Shown: positions 34,770 through 48,629, counted from the stretch's first letter. The stretch is 64,000 bases of DNA from Dromaius novaehollandiae (GCF_036370855.1 NC_088101.1:3107501-3171500), one strand, 5' to 3'. Made by a program: numbers and translations. Notes: generated from the sequence alone by a model not told the origin.

Positions 34770-37700
34770 AAAAGCCTCTCTCATCCAGTAACCTCATTCT
34801 TGCAACACAGCTTGTAACAAGATGGAAAATGGCCCAACATGAATGCATTCTGGTGGCAATGATTGCTGTGAGAATTGGGACCAGTTCGTACTTAACCAAC
34901 TCTGCCCATATCCCCTCGATGCTGTATCCCAGGCAACTCCGGCAGAAAGTGTTGTATTTGTTATGTCCCTGTCACTTTTTATCTCTTCTAGTGAAACTCT
35001 GCATTAAACACTCTAGCCTCCACTCTTTTAAACAAGCAGGAACACATGGCAGCATTACCTTCCCTCCATCTCCTAATTAGGCCAGCAGAATATATTTCTC
35101 TTTCTCCTCTGTCGGAGAAGTTGCATGCTGTGGGTCTCTATTGCTTTGCCCAAACTGGCAGAAACTGGTAGCAAGTTTTCTGCCTCATTGTGGACAAGGG
35201 ACTACAGAGTGTGCTTTCAGAGGTGGGCTTGGTCTTGTTTCCACTCCACAGGGGTTTTAAGGCCTTAAAAGAGGCAAGGTTTCGTGGTTGTATCTAAAGC
35301 TGGAGAGATAGCATGATACCTGTCTGGAAGGGGGAATGCTTATCCTCTCTGCACAGTCTGCAAGATAGCTAAAGGTCCTGTAGTTGAAAAGTAAATGAAT
35401 AAAATAAATTTTAACACACAGCAGGATTCCTAGATCTCATTTAATTTTTTTTTTTTTTTAACTGAGAGGCTTCTTGGAGCCATTGAAAATGCCCTCAGTA
35501 TCCTGGAGGTTGTTAGCAACAGGAGGTGTGGAGTGAGAAGCCAACTTCAGCAGTCACAGGATCAAACTTACCAGGTCAGATCTGCATTATTTTTGATATG
35601 CTGGTGCATGTTAAGGTCATCCGGGTAAGATGAGAGCTGGTAAGTGCTAGCTAAGAGGAGAGAGCTTCTTGCCTTTGAACAGAGCTTGTGGTGCAGCTAC
35701 TCTCTGTCGGTGTGAAGTTCATGTGTCAGCATAATTTGCTGCTCGTGGGCTAGAGCAGTGGCAGTTTCATCTGAAAGATGGTTTTGGAGGTTGTCCTCAT
35801 GTAACTTTATGCTGTCACCTCCTGGATGAGATGCACTCCCTGACTTTTGGAGTACTTGTAAGGGCATGGTCAGCCAATTTTGAACCTAGCCTGGGACTTC
35901 TCTTTCTAACAGGCCACTTTCCTTGTGCTCAGCTCCAGTGTAAATTGTATGCCCTGGCAGGGTTGGCCAAAGGATACAAGTCCTCTTGGGGCCACAGGGA
36001 AAGCTTATCATTGTTGTGGGCTGTTTCTTTTCCTGAGATTTGTGTTCACCTAGTGAAGCTGACCTTGTTTTGTTTGAGCAGTCACTGTTGGGTTTGCGAT
36101 GCTGTCACCAGCAGTGGCTCTGTTTGCCTGAGCTGGCAGATGCGGTTGTGTTTTTTGGGGCAGGGCAGTGGGACCCGACTGTAATCCCAGCCTGCCGAAG
36201 CCCAGGCTAGCTCATGCGCTGCTCAACATCTTCAAGCACTCATTCTTGCTCATTTCCACCGGGCTGGGTATGGGGAGCAGATGCTTGCAGCTGGCAATCG
36301 CAGCCTGCCCTCCCGGCCGGGAGGGACTTGGCCACTGCTGTCTCAGAGGATCACATGCAATCGGATAAGCCGAAAGAGCATCACACATTTGCAAAGCCTG
36401 AAAAATCCTGCTCCAATCCATTAGCTTCCCAACATGTAAAGCATAAGTGAGTGTAGCAGTTTTCAACACAAAATTAGGCATCGCTTTTGTTTTGCCTTCT
36501 GTTCTCCTTAGTGGATTTCTTCATACTCCTTAGCAAACCATGGGTCAGGACTTGAGAGAGTGAAACCTGCTCTTTGGTCCTCACCTCTGCCCAGAGAAAA
36601 TGCACGGTGCAGAGAACTGCAGAGGACGCTGGCCATAGGGGTGGGAAAGTCCTCAGAAAGCAGCAAGGGAAGGAAGCAATTCCCTGTCCTGGCGATGAGA
36701 AAGAAATGCCTTGTTCTGTGTGAAAACCTGCCTTTCTTCACCCTCACTGGGGTCACGTCAGTCTGTCCGCCATGCTTTGGGCAAGCTGGTCTTAGAAGAA
36801 TAGCTCCAAAGTCACAGCTGCACTTTGAGAACCCTTTGAAAGCTTGTACTTTTGTTTCAATTGCTGTGCAGCTCAGCCAAGACAACAGCTTGTTAGTATT
36901 TAAGCCCATCCATATTTTTGTGTGAAATTCACAGTCATCTAAGCCCTGTGTCTGGTCACTGCGGTGTTACGGTCTGCTGTCTAATTTAAAGCTTTGCTTT
37001 TAAACCAGAATACAGTGTAACACTATTATTTGGTCATAGCCTTTCCAAGGAGAGGGAATTCTGAACCTAATTGGACATCTGTGTATTTTTTTTTCCTAAA
37101 TTGTTACTAGAGAGCTGTATTACCATGGTCCAGGAGGAATCTACACCATTTTAGGTGAAAATAGGGGTTATCGAAGGCAACTGGGGCGGGGGTGAATAGT
37201 GGAGCGTACCATATTTGTAACGCTTCCCCAGAAGAGGCTGATGAGCAGTGTGTCTGTCAGCTCCTGTCCAGGTAGGAGTAGGTATTGCCCAAGCTGAAGA
37301 AGGGAGCGCATCGGCCAGCCTGTCTTGGTACGCAGGCTGCAAGTTCACTAGAAATATAGATGCTGGTCACAGCACCATTGGCACCTAGCTTAGGGGCGTT
37401 ACACATATATGCCATAAAATTGCCAGCCCCTGTGCAAGCCAAGCTGCTGTAGCGATCATGGGATCAGATTTTTGTAACTGGCTTGGATCCTAGGTTTGCG
37501 CATTTTAAATAAACCCACATTCCTGGAGATCCGCATGCAGATGAGCTCCTGCCACCATCCCACTGACTCTTCCCCCAACAACCCTTTTGATCTAACTCAA
37601 ATACGGCTTCAGAGCAGAAAGTGACAGCCCAAAATGAGCTGAACAAAACTCTCCAGACTATCTCCCGTCCTCTCCATTACTTAAAAAAAAAAAAAATTAA

Positions 37701-38380
37701 ACTTCTGTTTATTCTGAAGGGCTTCTGTTGCTCTCAAGTCGTATCTTCTAATAGGTTTCTTAGAGAAGCATTTTTCTCTATGCAAGTAATTTAAGCCTTA
37801 CATGCCCTCAAGCCATTTTTTAATTAAAAGAAAAATAGGAAATTCTTGGCCCAAATAGGGGGCTTATGCTGGTGACTGACTACAGTAAGGAATTTCATAG
37901 AAATTTTGAATTCTCTACTGTCAGATACAAAGTCAGCCCTATAAGTATAACCCTGACCTGAGGCTGGGATTTTAAAAATGAGTTTCTTAATAAGAAAGGG
38001 AAGAAATAAATTCTGCTTTGAATAAGCATAATGTAATTTCCCTTCGCACAAATTACTCCTTTATTATACCACAGATATTCACATTTATCAGTCTAAATAC
38101 TTCAGTCATATGCAGCTTCATTTTGCTGGAGTCGACTCAGTCCTGCCTAAGAGGGAAACCATTACTAGATGCAGCTTAATTCCTACCCCCACGCCCCACT
38201 TAGACTGCCATAACCCGCCAAACGCCTCTGCCCATCAGCTCCCCTCTGTCACCACATAGTAGCCCAGAGTTGGGCTGGGACCATGCCCATCATGACGAGC
38301 ATCTGGACCCTTGACAGTGTTGTTCAGTTGTATTTTTCAAATATTTGGAGCCATTCTTCTGTGGTTTGCCAATGAATTAT
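34770..38380. other. noncoding stretch, no gene seen
   Basis: T15 at 35445-35459 and A14 at 37683-37696. Opposing frames of 121-133 codons at 36508-36925 show a stop-poor patch without a recognised product. The 117-codon frame at 35831-36184 is Cys- and Leu-rich with no domain. Confidence 0.55.
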
Positions 38381-38389
38381 TTTTTTCTC

Positions 38390-38485
38390 AGGCATCAGGG
38401 AAACTGAGGCTGGAGGAGACAGCATAATTGGTGCAGCCAAGGGCAGATATGCAGGGAGAGAATGCAGTTTGGTTTCCGCATCTCT
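38390..38485 (-). mobile_element. possible MIR (CORE-SINE) fragment
   Basis: CAGGGAAACTGAGGCTGGAG (38396-38415), followed by GCAGCCAAGGGCAGATATGC, resembles the reverse complement of the central MIR wording ('...gaaactgaggcacagagag...cccaaggtcacacag...'). The match is partial and strongly decayed. Confidence 0.4.
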
Positions 38486-38934
38486 TCTCCTGACAAAATA
38501 CTCTCTTTAGGTTTCGCAGGGCAAATTTAAGGGGATGCCATGAAGCAAGAAGTCACACTCTGCTTGCATGACCTCACTTACCTATGCTTGCCAGTGCACA
38601 GACAAATAGTTACCAACCTACTAGTGATGGACTGGCTTCTGTCAGTGAGATGCTGGTAGCACTAAAGGGGCTTGGTTAATGCAGCAGGGCATGTTCAGTG
38701 AGATTAGAAAAATGATAAATAAACCAGTTATGAGACAGTTAATGGTAGACTTGCTACTCCTCTCCGGCTCCCTGCTTTATATTTGAGAGGTATTTTCTCA
38801 GAATGGGCTGATGTTGCACCAGGGCCTGGGGGAGAAAAAGTCCTGCGATCATCATTGTTTCACTTGTCCGTTCTCCTGTATCTTCCTTTTATTTTATTTG
38901 TTTTTTCTTTTTTAGGTTAAGACTGAGTTTCTCA

Positions 38935-39007
38935 GTGGAGAACAGGCTACCTATGTCCAGAACAACTCAGCAGCTGGTGAATATAAAGCCAGGAGCTGTC
39001 AGAAAAT
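38935..39007 (+). repeat. dispersed repeat, copy B
   Basis: Gapless counterpart of copy A: GAGTTTCTCAG, 20 variable bases, then TCCAGAACAACTCAGCA and a terminal ATAAAGCCAGGAGCT. Divergence of about 30 per cent indicates age comparable to the MIR and CR1 fossils in the window. Homology outside this segment is not evident. Confidence 0.6.
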
Positions 39008-39123
39008 GCTGAGCAGAGGTATTTTTGCAGGTAGTATTGAAGGGTGGGAGAGTCCATTTGGATAGCAAAAGAATTAACCTTGAACTTATCCCCAAGGTCT
39101 GATTCAAACATGAATCTCTCGCG

Positions 39124-39160
39124 CTCTCTCTCTCTCTGTCTCTTTTTTTTTTTTTTTTTT
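39124..39160 (+). repeat. (CT)n followed by T18
   Basis: A CT run from 39124 passes into eighteen T at 39143-39160. Simple repeat. Confidence 0.85.
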
Positions 39161-39164
39161 AAGA

Positions 39165-40060
39165 TAATTCACTTAGATCTTTTTTAAGTCATCAGCACTT
39201 CCTAGTTTGGGGAAGCAATGAGCTAGAGAGAGCCAGAGCATCAAAGAGACTGGTGTTGAGTACAGCCCCAACTGCCGGGGGTGACAGTAGCAGAGAAGCT
39301 TTTGACTTTTTGCCCAGGTTGGCAGCTGATGGTCTGGCCCGTGTTCAGTGGCCCAGAGAGGTGTTTGTGCCTTGTCCCTGTGCTGGGATGGATTGTGAAG
39401 TGGAGAACTGCCCCTCTGAAAGCTCTGACAGAGGTACGTCACTGCCCCTCTTGTCGATGTGAAGCTCCTTGCACTCAAAGAGCTTGTGGTTGCTGTGAGG
39501 GGCATCTCACAGGGACTGGATCACTAGGATGGAAATCCCATTCTAGCTTTGGGTGCTTTGTTGCAAAGCTAATGTAGCAGGAACAGGAAAAAAATTGAGG
39601 GCAGTGGATGATAGGACGTTCAGGTAGTGATCTGTGGGTAAAAAGTACCAGTCAATAAGGAAAAAAGCTAGTGAAGTTAACTGCTTCTTCAGCCTTTCCA
39701 AAATAAGGGTGAAGGCAGCGAAAAATAATTGGTACATGGTGGGTTTGTCCCAGCGACTGTGAAAGACCCTGCAGTTTGAATCAGCAGTGAGCTTAATTCG
39801 GATATAGCCATGATTCAGCATGTTGCACAGACTAATGAGATTTACTGCTGGGACTTAGTGAGGAACACTAGTATTGCCCTTGGGCTTCCACCTCCCCAGC
39901 CAGCCCCACACCCAGCATCTTAACCACAGAGCATCATGGCTTGGAAGTAACCACTGTACAAAATGATCTGTGATCAGTTCTGATGGTTAAGGTGTTCCCA
40001 ATTGCACGTGCATTGATTTACGGAAGCGGTAGTGTAGGTACTCATCCATAGGCCTGTAAA
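39165..40060. other. noncoding stretch, no gene seen
   Basis: Overlapping frames on both strands at 39173-39577 have no recognised product. Confidence 0.5.
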
Positions 40061-40063
40061 GTT

Positions 40064-40087
40064 AAAAAAAAAAAAAAAAAAAAAAAA
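40064..40087 (+). repeat. poly(A) run of 24
   Basis: Twenty-four A after GTT. No AATAAA stands in the 60 bases before it, so a retrocopy tail is not supported. Confidence 0.85.
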
Positions 40088-40089
40088 GT

Positions 40090-43000
40090 GTGTCAAAACA
40101 GGAATTTAAGAAAATCTATCACTAACCCCTTGCCACTTCAGCAAGCCTTCAGAAACCCTTATTTCCACTGATCTCCACTCCAATCACTTTTGAATGCCTG
40201 GAGGTGGGGTGAGAGAAGAATAATAATATACATGAGCTGGTAAAACCTTGTGTCTGTTTTTGACATCCTTAAGTCCTACATTCCTCTTTTTCTAGTCTGG
40301 AAACCTGTCTGCGCTTCATTTTCAGTGATTAGCGACTAACGATTATCCCTTGGAGAGCGGTGGCAGCTCTCCTCTGCGATCCCTGCCATGGTGCGTAAGG
40401 GACAGATTGACCAGGCTGCTTGGCTGAGAGGGGAGAGTGAGGGAACAGAGGAAAAGGGACTTCACTTTCTTCTGAAGCACTGCAGTAGCAAAGTCCTACA
40501 GGGATTTTTAGTGTGGGGCATTTGGTTTTTTTCAGTGAAAAATTGAACTTTTTCCTATTTAATCAAAAGCCCAGTTTGCCTCAGCAGTTTTGATGGAAAA
40601 AATTCCCACAGGTTTTTGTTGTGAAATACCAACACATCAGAATTATCCCTTTATCTCAGCAGATGTGCTTTCCAGAAGAGGAACATCTCAGGTGATGAAA
40701 AACACAGCAACTTTGCCACCTTGACTCAGTCAGACATTTTTCTGATGATAGAGAATTTTGTCTAAACAGACTCTTCCATTAAAGCAGAAGTGTTTTGTGG
40801 ACAGGTTTTGGTTTCGCTTGAGTTTTTATCGCAAATTTTTCTCGCCACAGTCACGTGTACTGTGCATAGTGATTGCATGGGCAGTGGTGTGGGATCAAGT
40901 CTCTGCTTTGCCTCATTCAAACTAGCCCAGCCTCAAATCATTCAGATGAGGCCAGGTCCTGATATGAAAGACTCCTGTTAGATTATTTGCATTTCTCGTC
41001 TGGAATTAGGAAGTGGTGTTTGATCTAGAAAGAGACATTTTGGACTGATTCTGATTTTGCAGAGTCGTTTATAAGTCTGTTTTTTCTCTTCTGAGGACCA
41101 GAAAAAAATGAGAAAGCTACCCCAGAGCAGAATTGCCCCTTCCTGAATAGTTCTGCCACAAACTGCAGTGGCAGTCTTGCTTCTTGCTGACTCTGGAATG
41201 CAAAAAACCTTAAGAAACAAAAACAGAACTGTAAGTGGAGTGAAGATGTGTAAGCTAACTTTAAAAGAAGAAGAAGAAGAAGAAGAAGAAAAGTCTAAAA
41301 AGCACCAAAATGTTTTCCTGCTGCCCTGTTATAGCCGCCAGTCCACGCACTCAGCCATCCAAAGGGCAGGGAGATGAAATCCCCAGCAAACATCCTCCTC
41401 ACCCCTCCTCTGTGCTGAAAACTACCTGGCACTGCATTCGTGGCTGGAGTGCAAACTGCTCTGAAATGAAAAGAAGGTATTTTTAAAGAATGTCTTCATA
41501 TCTACCTGCCGGCTGGCAGGATTTAAGTAGATTTGAAATCCATGTTTTGCTTTCTAATCTGTTAGTTTGGGCTGGCTGAATGTAGGTACCCTGCGCCCTT
41601 CTAAATGGTCGGTGACTACAGGTAGCACAAATTAAATGTTCAGCATAGTTCGTTGTTTTTTTTTTTTTTTTTCATTTTTCTTTGAGGAACTTTAGCCATT
41701 TCACACAAACTATTAGCAGAGTGTGTAGAGTTTGCCATCCTTGTAATCCTTGGTATTCAGTTTGTGTTGGGACCAGTGACACCTCCCTGCTCGGCAGCAG
41801 GTGCAGCGTGCTCGTGTCTCTCCCAGCAGTATCCGGAGAGCCCCAGGGAAGTTGCAATGCAAAATGCTTATGCAAACAACGGCTGTTCTTCATGATACCT
41901 GTATATTTAGTTCACATCCAGCACAGAAACAATTTTAGCCAGCCGTGAGTCAGCCTCCAGCCTGCCCAGCGTCCCATCTGGCCCGATGGCGAGCAGGGAT
42001 ATGTTGGCAGTGTCACTGTGCTGTGCCGACAGCAGGCATACTCAGCATGGTCCAGGTGAGGAGTTTCTGTAGCTGCCCAGGCTGCCTCACGTGTAAGCTG
42101 CATGGGAAATTTTTTCAATGGGCGATGAGATACTGGTAAAAATGAGATAGCTTCAGCTTCCTGGGAACCACTGGAAACACATTCTCTCCTCTTTTTCTCC
42201 AGCCACATCCTTCTAGCTCTGTTCTCTGCAAAAACTCCCTATGCAAAGGAGATTGAAAAGGGGATTTACTTTGATTAGACCAAAGCCTTTCCTAGCATTT
42301 TCAGTTATAAGGATGGCAGTTTTAATGAGCAGGAGAAGAAGATAAATATGAGTCACAGGCTGACAAGAAGCTCAATAGGAACTGAGTGAAAAGTTCTATA
42401 GGAAGCACTGCTCGAAGTTGTGTCCCTTTCTAGTGGTCTCTGTGATAATCTGCTCAGCCAGAAGAAGGTAACTCTCTGTGCCACAAGACTTTTGCAAAAA
42501 TGCAAACTGAAGGATTTCCAGGGGATGAATTCAAAGCTTTAATTGCTGGGATAGAGTTGAATCCGTATTCCACTCGCTTAAGGCTGGGAGAATTTCCCAT
42601 CAGATTTTCTCTTTCTGTAACCTCATGGTTCACAGCCTTCAATGACCTCCTGCCATCCCCAAGAAAAAGGAATAGAGGTCATGAGCCGATTTTTTTTTTC
42701 CTACATGCATGGGAATCAAACCAATTTTACAGGTCATAAAGAAGTGCGGAAAGAGCCGAGCACAATTTGTTTTGCAGTTTGCCCAGTGGAAGCTGTTGAT
42801 TTATCACATACTGAAGATAATCACCAATGTCCATCACCTTGTTACCTGCTGTGCAGAATTCAAAATAAAAGCAGAAAATATATCATAACAGACACTGGCT
42901 CTAACTTACTCACTGTAATCTCCATGAATAGGGTCATGGACCCCAGCCAAAGTTATCCGTGTTTAATAGTCAGTGAAAAGGTCCAGTGCAATGTCCAGTT

Positions 43001-44380
43001 GTTAGAAACTAGGTAGAGAAGCTCAGTTCTGCGAACATGTTTGATATCTTTGGTTAAATCCGTTCAAAGCCTTTTACTTCCGTTTTGTGATAATGCCAGG
43101 TTATGTACATGGAGTTTTTAACAGCACTGCAATATGTGTGCTAATAGTCACAGAAACACAGTGCCTAGTAGCCTGAGTTTGTTATGAATCATTTATAGCA
43201 TCTGTAATTAGTTAAGATTATGTGAACAAGTTCTTGTAAGAGAAGGGTACAAAAAATGGCTTTTAGCAGCTTTCCCTCACCCAAATGTCACTGGGCTTGC
43301 TATTCCTGGGTTGTGAGTGTGTCTGGCTTTCTTGTATGTTGGTATGTAAAAAGGCACATTAATTCTGGGAGCTATGGTACTGATGTTTGAGGAAATGTAA
43401 CATGGACATACGGGCTCGAGAACATGAGTTACAGGGTCCTTGGGACCCGTGAAAGCCTTCAGAAGATGCATTCCAGCTTCGTAGATGTATTGCCCACCTG
43501 GATGTGCTTCTGAGCTTAGTAGCAGGGCCAACAGGGCACTGATATGGCCTGGGCTGGAAAAGTCTGTAGTCGAGGTTATATGAGATGGGAGTACAGGAAA
43601 CTCTGCTCAGTTTCTTATAGGATTTTGTAGGACTTGTTTTCTTAACCCCAAGTCCCTGTGCACTTGTCTTTCTGATGCATCTCATTGAGGTTCAGATCAT
43701 GTTCCCACGGACAGTTTTTCTCCCGAGTTTAACCCTTGAAGCATTTAAGCCTGAGACAAGAGCATGAGGTTGGTTTTGGTAAGGCTCAGTGTTGTAGAGT
43801 GGTATTTTATTAGCTGTAACAACAACAGCGAGGAGAAACCATTCTGAGGACTAGAATTTGGTAAAAATTTTCTCTGCAGCTGACCAAAGCGTGACAAAGT
43901 GTATTTAACAGCAAAAGGAGAGGAGAGTGGCTTGTGACTTTTCCCTCCAAGGGAAGGGAGGGATACTGTGGTAGCACAGGTACCTGAGGAGTTCCCCTCC
44001 ATCCTCTTGGAAGAGGGGTGAGATGCAGCCACTGTCCATTCACTACACTGGCAGCAGGCAATTTCTCTGGCCATTTCACACTTTTGAACTCCCAGAGGAG
44101 AGGTGCCATTTTATGATTGCAGGACTGTGGTTACAGCGCAGGAGTACAATAGCTTTTGGCTCTGTAAGAGAAGAAAATTATGGTGGTGATTAATCCAGCA
44201 GCTGTGAAGAAACTCCCGCATCCTCCTTTAAGCTAAAGGAGAAGAAAAGATATTTATTCCGAATCAGCAAGCTTGAGTATTCAGACAAGTTATAAGAGAA
44301 AGAGTAAGACCAGACAGGCACTGCTCATCTTTTAGCATCGTTTAAAGACAGATTTTTGTAAATTGCCGGTCCTCCCCGCC
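40090..44380. other. noncoding stretch, no gene seen
   Basis: Contains T17 at 41656-41672 and the AAG repeat listed separately. The 124-codon frame at 42642-43016 and the opposing frames at 43277-43685 and 43745-44109 lack recognisable features. Confidence 0.55.
41265..41292 (+). repeat. (AAG)n microsatellite
   Basis: About nine AAG triplets without interruption. In the plus-strand frame it reads as Glu repeats, which explains the small spurious frame at 41168-41377. Confidence 0.9.
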
Positions 44381-44382
44381 AT

Positions 44383-44397
44383 GATAGATAGATAGAT
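44383..44397 (+). repeat. (GATA)n microsatellite, short
   Basis: Nearly four perfect GATA units (GATAGATAGATAGAT). Short, but may be polymorphic. Confidence 0.8.
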
Positions 44398-44399
44398 GG

Positions 44400-47300
44400 A
44401 AAGGAAATCATTGTGAAAATATGTTCTGCCACAATAGCATATAATTATGTGACAGAAAATGTATCAGGGTGTGCTGCAGGCAAGACATCGTGTCTCATTA
44501 GTGTTTGGTGGACTTGATCGCAAATAGCATGTTTCAAAACTGTCAGCTCCCTCTGATTCCTCTTCTCTACTTATCTGCACACATAGTCATGCTCAAAATC
44601 AAGCCAGCTCCTGGAAGGAGACTTCGTCAGACCAGCCACGTTCCTAATGATTTACTTGTGGGATTAAAGGGGCACATCCTTCAGCAGCTGCGCTCCAAGG
44701 GGCTGAAAGCAGGCAGGCTGCTGTCCGTAAATGAGCAGTTGCTTTTAACAAAGTTAAGGAGATGGAAGTGCCCCATGGAGCATATTATGGGACCTGGTTC
44801 TATGCGGTTTGCAAAGATCGGTGCTAGGCATGCTAGGTGCTGTGGAGATGCACAGCCCAGAAAGTACTCAACATTCAAGAGATCCTGTTTGAGCATATAG
44901 GTCCTTTTGCCTTGCAATATTTTCCTCTGCTGAGCAAGACTGAATGCAGTAAGACCATTAATAACAGCAGATGCAGTTAGTACCGCAGATCTGTGCCTCG
45001 ATGCTGATATACTGCAGTCTGCTTATGAAAGAAGTAGGCAATCTGCCACTGATGGTGCTGGCATGTTGTTTGTCTCATCTTTGGCCATCCCCGCAGCTGA
45101 TAATTGAAGTAAAAATTGCGCTTGCCACAGGATGAACATAACACTTTCCTCTGTTTTGATATTAGGAATTGCACTTGGGGGCAAAGGGACTGAGATGAAA
45201 TCCTTGATGCTTCAATTCACCTCACTAGCTTTACATTGCAGTGTCCCTAAATACTATGTGCAAGCATCCAGCGCTTAGCCTCCCCCTCTAATTTCGCATC
45301 CGCAAAGGCAGTAGTGAGGAAGTGCAGATTTGTTTCTTGATAGCCACAGTCCTTTCTAGGTGCACCTCTTCCAATCCTTTTTAGTAGAGTCGATTCGTGT
45401 TGATTGATTTCTCATACACTTTAGAGATTGTTTCTACTTTCTTGAAAGACTGGTATATGAATTTTAACATGCCATATATTCAGTGACAGACAATAATAAA
45501 GCATGCCACTTTGACCTTTTCAGTTGCTTGCACTTTAATTTAATGGCTGTTCACATTCCTTTTTGTTTACAACCCCTCAGTATAACTGGCAAGGAAAAAG
45601 TCGAATGGACAGTTAGTCAAGATGCAGATTATTTAAAAGGCTAAAGCCTGGCTTTATCACTGTGCTAAAAGTTTATGATCTTTTGTGGGTGATACTGGAC
45701 ATTAAAGTGACGATAGCTCCTTCTTAGTTACAGAAAGGATTGTCACCAAAACACCAAGTGGCACAGGTTCAAATTTGTTTATAGTGACTTATGGGCCAAC
45801 ATCCAGTTTCAGCAATGCTGGTGTAAATCTGGATTCAATCTTGCAGGAGTTAATGGCTTTTTGCTGAATTTTGTGAATCAGCACATGTCGCTTGTTTGAG
45901 AGTGGCTACATGGGTGCTTGCTTGTCTACTGCTGCCACTTTCAAGCACTGGCTAGGGTGAGATCGGTGGAGTAGTAACCATATCACTACTTTTTCCCCTA
46001 CCATTTTTTTGCGGTAGCTAACCCTATGTAGGCCCTGGCAGGTTTCCTGCACCCCACAATTATGAAGGTATCAACTTGTTCAACTGATGGGGAGGGTTAA
46101 CAGCTGCTTGTGGACTCTCTCCGTGCACTACAGGAATACAAGCTACAGTCTGAACCACAGCCCAAGAGGATTGCTGTGTTCGATTGTTGCCTGCACACCT
46201 CAAAACTTCTCATCCCTCTGGAGATTGGTGAAAGCGTAGAAAATATTGCCATGGTGAGAATGATCAGAGGAGGACAAAATGCACTGTTAAAAGACTTGTT
46301 TTTGCAGGGACATGTGAGAGTTGGGTGATGCCGCAAGTGAGAAATGAAGAGTGGCAGCTGAGACGAGCCGCCTGCAGCAGAGCTGGGTGTTGAACTGCTT
46401 GTTTCACTTTGCTGGCAGCTCTGAGAAGCTGCAAGAGGGATCTAAATGTTAAAAAGAATAGGGGTAATGAAAAAGGGAAGGGGGGGAAAAAAGGCACTTC
46501 GATCATTTGCTTTGTTTCATTTGCCCTCAGTCAAATTGATTTGATTTCAGGCTTGCGGTTATGTTTTTAATTTTTATCTGTGTAGGATTGCAGTAAAAAA
46601 ATACAGCTAGGAAAATGAGGAAGGGCAGCCAAAGGTTGATTACCATCTGTTGCTCATTGTGTAGATTTGTAGGGTTTTTTAGGCAGATGTGATGATCCTC
46701 TGAAGTGATCTGCAGGCTATAAATGTTAGCCACCGAGTCCAGCACCAAGCCTAACAACCTGTGGCTGAACTGACTCACAGTTTTTAAAGTATGTATTCAG
46801 TCTTGATTTAAAGACTCTCAGAGACAGAGAATATCCTGACAAGATCTCTGGATAATGTCTTCTGCCAGTTAGAAACTCAGTTTTAAAAAAAAAAAGTAAA
46901 CTGAAACATCTCCACCGCTTTTTTTTTTTTCTTCAATATCTGAGTTCAATTTACAGCCTGTAGAGATAGAAATTATGTGTCTGGAAGACTGAAGAGTTTT
47001 AGAAGCATTAGAAATGTTCTTTTTCCTTGGATATATTCAGGCAATGGTGAATTACTTAGCTTTCCTCTTCCATCTTGGAAAGCAGAGGCACCGTTTAGCT
47101 CTGGGAAATCAATGGGACTCACTGTGTTATCAGTGTTATCAGCAAGATAAAAGTACCAGAATGAAAGAATACAGTTGTTTGGTAGAGCTGGCTGATAATT
47201 TTCCATCCTAATGCTTTCCTACTGAAAACTGAGGTTTTGATCAAAGGATTTGCTTTCCTCCACAAAATTTGTTTTGCAGCACGTGAGTATATCGTTTTCA

Positions 47301-48545
47301 TCTGGGCCTTGAAATATTCTGGTTTGGTTTGGGGGGAGACAAAACAAAACTCTTCCTTCCATTAAAAGTCAGAGCTCAGTGACAAATTTCAGTAAATTTA
47401 AACATAAGTCATATTTCTCCAAGAAGACATGAATCTATTTTCCAGTTATGTCTATTTATTTAACTTCTCTATGAACCAGTCCTAGTTTTCTTCAAATACA
47501 TGAGGGTTTTGTAGATATTCACTGAAGAATTGGACCAAAAAAGGGGAAGTGAATTCAGACCATCAGTTGTTTTTGAAATGTTTGATACTATATTAAAGTA
47601 AGAGGGAGCTCAGAATATGTTTTTACAAATAAAGACATTTGTCCCAGTTTTCTCCAGCGATATAGATAAGCTCAGCTCTTTGCAGTTGTGGGGTCGGACT
47701 CCTAGCTGATAGGAATGAGGGCAACTCCATTGCTGTAAGTAAAATCCACATCTGGAATAAAACAATGCTGCTCCCCATCTTTGGGTGGTCCAAAACTACA
47801 GTGGCATAAACCTAAATTCATTAAGTTATCTGATGCAGATCAGTGACAGATTTGACCTATTTGAGTTTTCATTGAATGGTTCAGCCATCGCTGAGGAGTT
47901 CTTGCCCTAGAGTTAATAACAGAGTAGCTGTGAGCAAGATGGCTTGGTCATATTTTTCTAAAATCAACCTTTAAAGATGTTACCTCTGTCAATGCTGTTT
48001 TCCAGGTAATAACTTAAAAGGGAAGAGAAAGAAAGGGTGAATATTGATCATGCAAATTATGCTCTAAATAGTGTAAGGATGTGAGAGACCTGCAATCTGT
48101 ATATTCTGTGCTGGTAATTCTGTATTTTTAATTCTGGCCAGATTTTTTTATTTGGATGACTTTTACTGTTAGAGATCTAATTTAAAACACTAATGTGCAT
48201 ATCAGGAGGACTGGAGGGTCAAAAGCACATGAGAGGATCCTTTGTCAGAATGGGACACTCCTATTTTCATTGGCGGGGGCTCAGAGGAGGTAAACTTTCT
48301 GGGAAGGACCCGTTCCTAATGTAAGATTTTTTTGTTGATGCTATCCCCTTGCACATCTCAGCTGCAAGATGCAGATTTTTTTCCTAAAATGGCTGCTGCC
48401 AAGATGAGATTATGTTACTTATTCCTTGTCTTTCTCATTGTCCCATTTGATCATATGGCAATTACTTTAGTACTCTCGGTGAAGACATAAAGAGTCATTT
48501 CCAACTTTTTCCCCAAATAGCAGGAGATTGGTATATAAATCCAAA
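44400..48545. other. noncoding stretch, no gene seen
   Basis: The 131-codon frame at 44505-44900 is not family-like and is opposed by 44681-44917. The phrase at 45819-45838 (GCTGGTGTAAATCTGGATTC) recalls old amniote repeats. Nothing in 46,400-48,500 could be named. Confidence 0.55.
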
Positions 48546-48548
48546 GGC

Positions 48549-48624
48549 TCTTGCTGCCTTTTAAAGAATACCAACCACCATAAGTGTCTTGCTGCCTTTT
48601 AAAGAATACCAACCACCATAAGTG
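48549..48624 (+). repeat. perfect 38-bp tandem duplication
   Basis: Copy 1 (48549-48586) and copy 2 (48587-48624) are identical over 38 bp, beginning TCTTGCTGCC and ending CCATAAGTG. Identity of both copies means a very recent duplication, a variable-copy minisatellite, or an assembly artefact. Confidence 0.95.
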
Positions 48625-48629
48625 GTGAA

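Noticed and set aside
40064..40087. Poly(A) tail of a processed pseudogene
   Set aside because: No poly(A) signal or coding remnant upstream and no flanking duplication; simple A-run.
44505..44900. 131-codon frame as a possible gene
   Set aside because: Opposed by a minus-strand frame; no recognisable family, splice sites or promoter.
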